Assembly (NCBI RefSeq): GCF_027980145.1
Contig: NZ_JAMZNK010000016.1
Coordinates: forward strand, 1-64,000
Origin: Flavobacterium azizsancarii
GTDB taxonomy: Bacteria; Bacteroidota; Bacteroidia; Flavobacteriales; Flavobacteriaceae
DNA: 64,000 nt
Direction of reading: 5' to 3'
Shown here: one piece after another, positions 61,258 to 64,000 of the stretch
Layout: the number at the start of each line of letters is the position of its first letter
How positions within the stretch are numbered: the stretch's first letter is position 1
Notes under the pieces: generated by a model
Databases searched by the model: none
The model's input: only the letters and a program-made list of their open reading frames with translations
Told to the model about the DNA's origin: nothing
Position numbers and translations under genes: made by a program

Positions 61258-64000
61258 TTAGTAACTTAAAAATACCCATCCCGCTTTTTGATCTCCATTT
61301 TCAGATGAAATAATATAATAATAGGTTCCGGTTGGCAACATATTTCCCTCTTTCCATTGTCCGTACCATTGTTTGTCATATTTGCCAACATAGTCATATA
61401 CCTTTCTTCCCCATCGATTGTATATTTCAATATTAGTTACATTAAAATCAGTAAGATCGAAAGTATCATTGACTCCATCACCATTAGGAGAAACTGCATT
61501 GGGAACACCGCATAAATTATTTGACACTTCGATTACTTCTTCAACCTCGCAAGATCCATCATTGACAGCAACTTTAAATTGCAACGGAAACTGTAATAAT
61601 CCGTTATAATTTTCGCTGTATTCTGAAAAATCAAAAGTCGCATTATCTGATCCTACCGGATTCCCTTTGTCGTCAACCCAGGAATAACTATAATTAGTAG
61701 AAGAAGATGTGGTTTCGACCTTTATAAGATATCGATTGTTTACACATTCTTTTGTTATTGAATACGCGGGCGACGTAAAAGTTACTTCTACGGAAGCTGT
61801 TGTTGCACATTGACCAGGAATAGGAGTAAAGGTATAATTACCACTATTGTTAGTAGTTGATGAACTCCAGGTTCCCCTAATTCCATTTGGAGATGTTGTC
61901 TGCAAAATTGGAGTAGTTCCGTCGCAGAAATTAAGCTTAGCAGGAAAATCAGGCACGATTGCAGGTGTAATGGTAACGATCAAAGTTACAGTAGAAGCAC
62001 ATTGCCCCAAATTTGAAGTAAAAATATAATTGCCACTTGTAGTTGTGTTAATTACCGCAGGATTCCATGTACCCGAGATTCCGTTAGGAGAAGTCAAAGC
62101 CAGAATTGGTGGAATATCACTACTACACAATGTCAAAGTTGTACCAAAATCAGGTATTATTTGCGGATTTATGGTAACGGCTAAAGTAGCAAATGTCGCA
62201 CATTGTCCTGCATTTGGAGTAAAAATATAATTGCCATCTGTTGTTGTGCTGACTACCGCAGGACTCCAGGTTCCCGTAATTCCGTTTGGAGAAGTTAAAG
62301 CCAAAGTTGGCACAGTCTCATTACCGCATAACGTTAAAGTCGTAGCAAAATCAGGTATTATTTGTTGATTTATGGTAACGGCTAAAGTTGCAGTTGTCGC
62401 ACACAATCCTGCATTAGGCGTAAAAGTATAGTTGCCACTTGTTGTTGTGCTGACTACCGCAGGATTCCAGGTTCCCGTAATTCCGTTTGGGGAGGTTAGA
62501 GCCAAAGTTGGCGCAGTATCGCTATTACATAATGTCAAAGTTGTACCAAAATCAGGGATTGTTTGTTGATTTATGGTAACGGCTAAAGTTGCAGTTGTTG
62601 CACACAATCCTGCATTTGGCGTAAAAATATAATTGCCACTTGTTGTAGTATTGATTACCGCAGGACTCCAGGTTCCCGTAATTCCGTTTGGGGAGGTTAG
62701 AGCCAAAGTTGGTGCAGTATCACTACTACACAACGGTAAACTCGTATCAAAATCAGGTATTATTTGTTGATTTATGGTAACGGCTAAACTAGCAGTTGTT
62801 GCGCATTGTCCTGCATTAGGCGTAAAAATATAATTGCCACTTGTAGTCATATTAATTACTGAAGGATTCCAAGTTCCTGTGATTCCATTTGAGGAGGTTA
62901 GAGCCAAAGTTGGTGCAGTATCACTACTACACAACGGTAAACTCGTAGCAAAATCAGGAGTTATTTGTTGATTTATGGTAACGGCTAAACTCGCAGTGGT
63001 CGAACATTGTCCTGCATTTGGAGTAAAAATATAATTGCCACTTGTTGTTGTGCTGATTACTGCAGGACTCCAGGTTCCCGTAATTCCGTTTGGAGAGGTG
63101 AGGGCTAAAGTTGGTGCAGTCTCATTACTACATAACGTTAAACTCGTAGTAAAATCAGGTATTATTTGTTGATTTATGGTAACGGCTAAACTAGCTGTTG
63201 TCGCACATTGTCCTGCATTAGGCGTAAAAATATAATTGCCACTTGTTGTAGTATTGATTACCGCAGGACTCCAGGTTCCCGTTATTCCGTTAGGAGAAGT
63301 CAAAGCCAAAGTTGGTGGAATATCACTACTACACAAAGTCAAAGTCGTAGCAAAATCAGGTATTATTTGTTGATTTATGGTAACGGCTAAAGTAGCAGTT
63401 GTCGCACATTGTCCTGCATTAGGCGTAAAAATATAATTGCCACTTGTTGTAGTATTGACTACTGCAGGATTCCAAGTTCCCGTAATTCCGTTTGGAGAAG
63501 TCAGAGCCAAAGTTGGTGCAGTATCGCCATTACACAATGTCAAAGTTGTAGCAAAATCAGGAATTGTTGGTGGAGTTATGGTCACTGCAAGAGTTGCGGT
63601 TGTGCCGCATTGTCCTGTATTTGGAGTAAAAGTATAGTTGCCACTTGTTGCAGTGTCAATAATGTTTGGACTCCATGTTCCTGTGATTCCGTTTGGAGAA
63701 GTCAGAGCCAAAGTTGGTGCGGTATCACTGCTGCACAAAGTCAAAGTTGTTGCAAAGTTTGGTGTTGTGTTGGACGTTACTAATAAATTAATATTATCAG
63801 TAATATCTAGCCCACAACTATTAGTAGCTTTTAGCGTCAATACTATAGTTGTTCCACCCGCTGCAGTCGGAACTGTATAATCGGTTGTAGTTGTAGTTGA
63901 TGGAGAAAAAGAACCCGACGACGCAGACCAGGCAACTGAAGTTTGCCCTACCGCAGTACCATTCAAAGTAATTGTTGCTCCTGCACAAGCCGTTAAGGTA
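61258..64000 (-). CDS. Giant repeat adhesin, C-terminal part, T9SS type B sorting domain
   Basis: At least 914 residues; the frame stays open to the window edge, so the N-terminus lies beyond 64000. After a PKD/Ig-like stretch come ten tandem 67-residue (201-bp) units, nine well conserved and the last degenerate. Their consensus is DFATTLTLCSSDTAPTLALT, then SPNGITGTWSPAVINTTTSG, then NYIFTPNAGQCATTATLAVT, each with a Cys pair likely to form a disulfide. The end (about 85 residues, VPNAVSPNGDGVNDTFDL, IEIYNRWGRKVYDY, LPTGTYYYIIS) is the gliding-motility-associated type B sorting domain. It should be secreted by T9SS and act on the surface, probably in adhesion. Confidence 0.92.
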   Translation of the reverse strand, partial: TLTACAGATITLNGTAVGQTSVAWSASSGSFSPSTTTTTDYTVPTAAGGTTIVLTLKATNSCGLDITDNINLLVTSNTTPNFATTLTLCSSDTAPTLALTSPNGITGTWSPNIIDTATSGNYTFTPNTGQCGTTATLAVTITPPTIPDFATTLTLCNGDTAPTLALTSPNGITGTWNPAVVNTTTSGNYIFTPNAGQCATTATLAVTINQQIIPDFATTLTLCSSDIPPTLALTSPNGITGTWSPAVINTTTSGNYIFTPNAGQCATTASLAVTINQQIIPDFTTSLTLCSNETAPTLALTSPNGITGTWSPAVISTTTSGNYIFTPNAGQCSTTASLAVTINQQITPDFATSLPLCSSDTAPTLALTSSNGITGTWNPSVINMTTSGNYIFTPNAGQCATTASLAVTINQQIIPDFDTSLPLCSSDTAPTLALTSPNGITGTWSPAVINTTTSGNYIFTPNAGLCATTATLAVTINQQTIPDFGTTLTLCNSDTAPTLALTSPNGITGTWNPAVVSTTTSGNYTFTPNAGLCATTATLAVTINQQIIPDFATTLTLCGNETVPTLALTSPNGITGTWSPAVVSTTTDGNYIFTPNAGQCATFATLAVTINPQIIPDFGTTLTLCSSDIPPILALTSPNGISGTWNPAVINTTTSGNYIFTSNLGQCASTVTLIVTITPAIVPDFPAKLNFCDGTTPILQTTSPNGIRGTWSSSTTNNSGNYTFTPIPGQCATTASVEVTFTSPAYSITKECVNNRYLIKVETTSSSTNYSYSWVDDKGNPVGSDNATFDFSEYSENYNGLLQFPLQFKVAVNDGSCEVEEVIEVSNNLCGVPNAVSPNGDGVNDTFDLTDFNVTNIEIYNRWGRKVYDYVGKYDKQWYGQWKEGNMLPTGTYYYIISSENGDQKAGWVFLSY
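61840..63775. repeat. 201-bp tandem coding repeats
   Basis: About ten in-frame copies of a 201-bp unit within the adhesin gene, each carrying marks such as TTTATGGTAACGGCTAA. Neighbouring units are very similar at DNA level, so unequal recombination could change copy number. Confidence 0.88.

Noticed and set aside
61418..63880. Plus-strand ORFs inside the right-edge adhesin gene
   Set aside because: Repeated shadows of the 201-bp coding units on the opposite strand.

Overview
The window is about 64 kb of AT-rich DNA from a Bacteroidota genome, most likely Flavobacterium or a close relative. The grounds are two giant surface proteins with type IX secretion C-termini (one type A, one type B), SprB-type repeats, TonB-dependent receptors with carboxypeptidase-regulatory-like N-termini, promoters of the TAnnTTTG kind, weak Shine-Dalgarno signals and short dispersed palindromic repeats. 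No rRNA, tRNA, CRISPR array, insertion sequence or integrase was recognised. It reads as ordinary chromosome with an accessory flavour.

Layout. 1-2765: a heptanucleotide microsatellite and a siderophore-type TonB receptor. 3175-8401: an NHEJ island (STAS-like protein, Ku, and convergent LigD) followed by small membrane, acidic and basic proteins. 8523-9212: a large inverted repeat and a standalone response regulator. 9255-18413: a minus-strand cluster of a phage-tail-collar protein, a periplasmic-binding-fold protein without signal peptide, a 2153-residue SprB-repeat adhesin and an outer-membrane barrel protein; this is the best candidate for an undescribed system. 19169-25205: a heavy-metal RND efflux operon in which CzcA and CzcC are one polypeptide. 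25213-27087: AlkD-like repeat protein, peroxiredoxin and a divergent HxlR regulator. 27346-36806: a membrane histidine kinase, a VIT-family transporter, an Oar-like TonB receptor, a repeat-rich intergenic region, an OmpR/kinase pair and a bestrophin. 36899-39858: HxlR regulator, old yellow enzyme, a broken alpha/beta hydrolase and a deacetylase lipoprotein.

40107-46414: an MprF-like protein divergent from a GH18-CE4-GT2 fusion that looks like a whole PgaB/PgaC-type exopolysaccharide machine in one chain. 47093-53469: a signalling cluster (kinase, NarL-type regulator, PAS kinase, DUF1508 protein and a degenerate receiver protein). Two promoters here share the same operator geometry, which suggests a regulatory cascade. 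53562-58830: proline dehydrogenase, a sucrose-phosphate synthase/phosphatase and a GH32-like protein, plausibly a compatible-solute or sucrose module. 58859-61120: small proteins, an exported RidA and a Crp/Fnr regulator. 61258-64000: the C-terminal part of a giant adhesin made of 67-residue repeats, running off the right edge.

Functions are inferred from recognised motifs and family knowledge; no database search was run. Start codons were moved downstream of the longest ORF where a signal peptide, conserved N-terminus or spacing argued for it.
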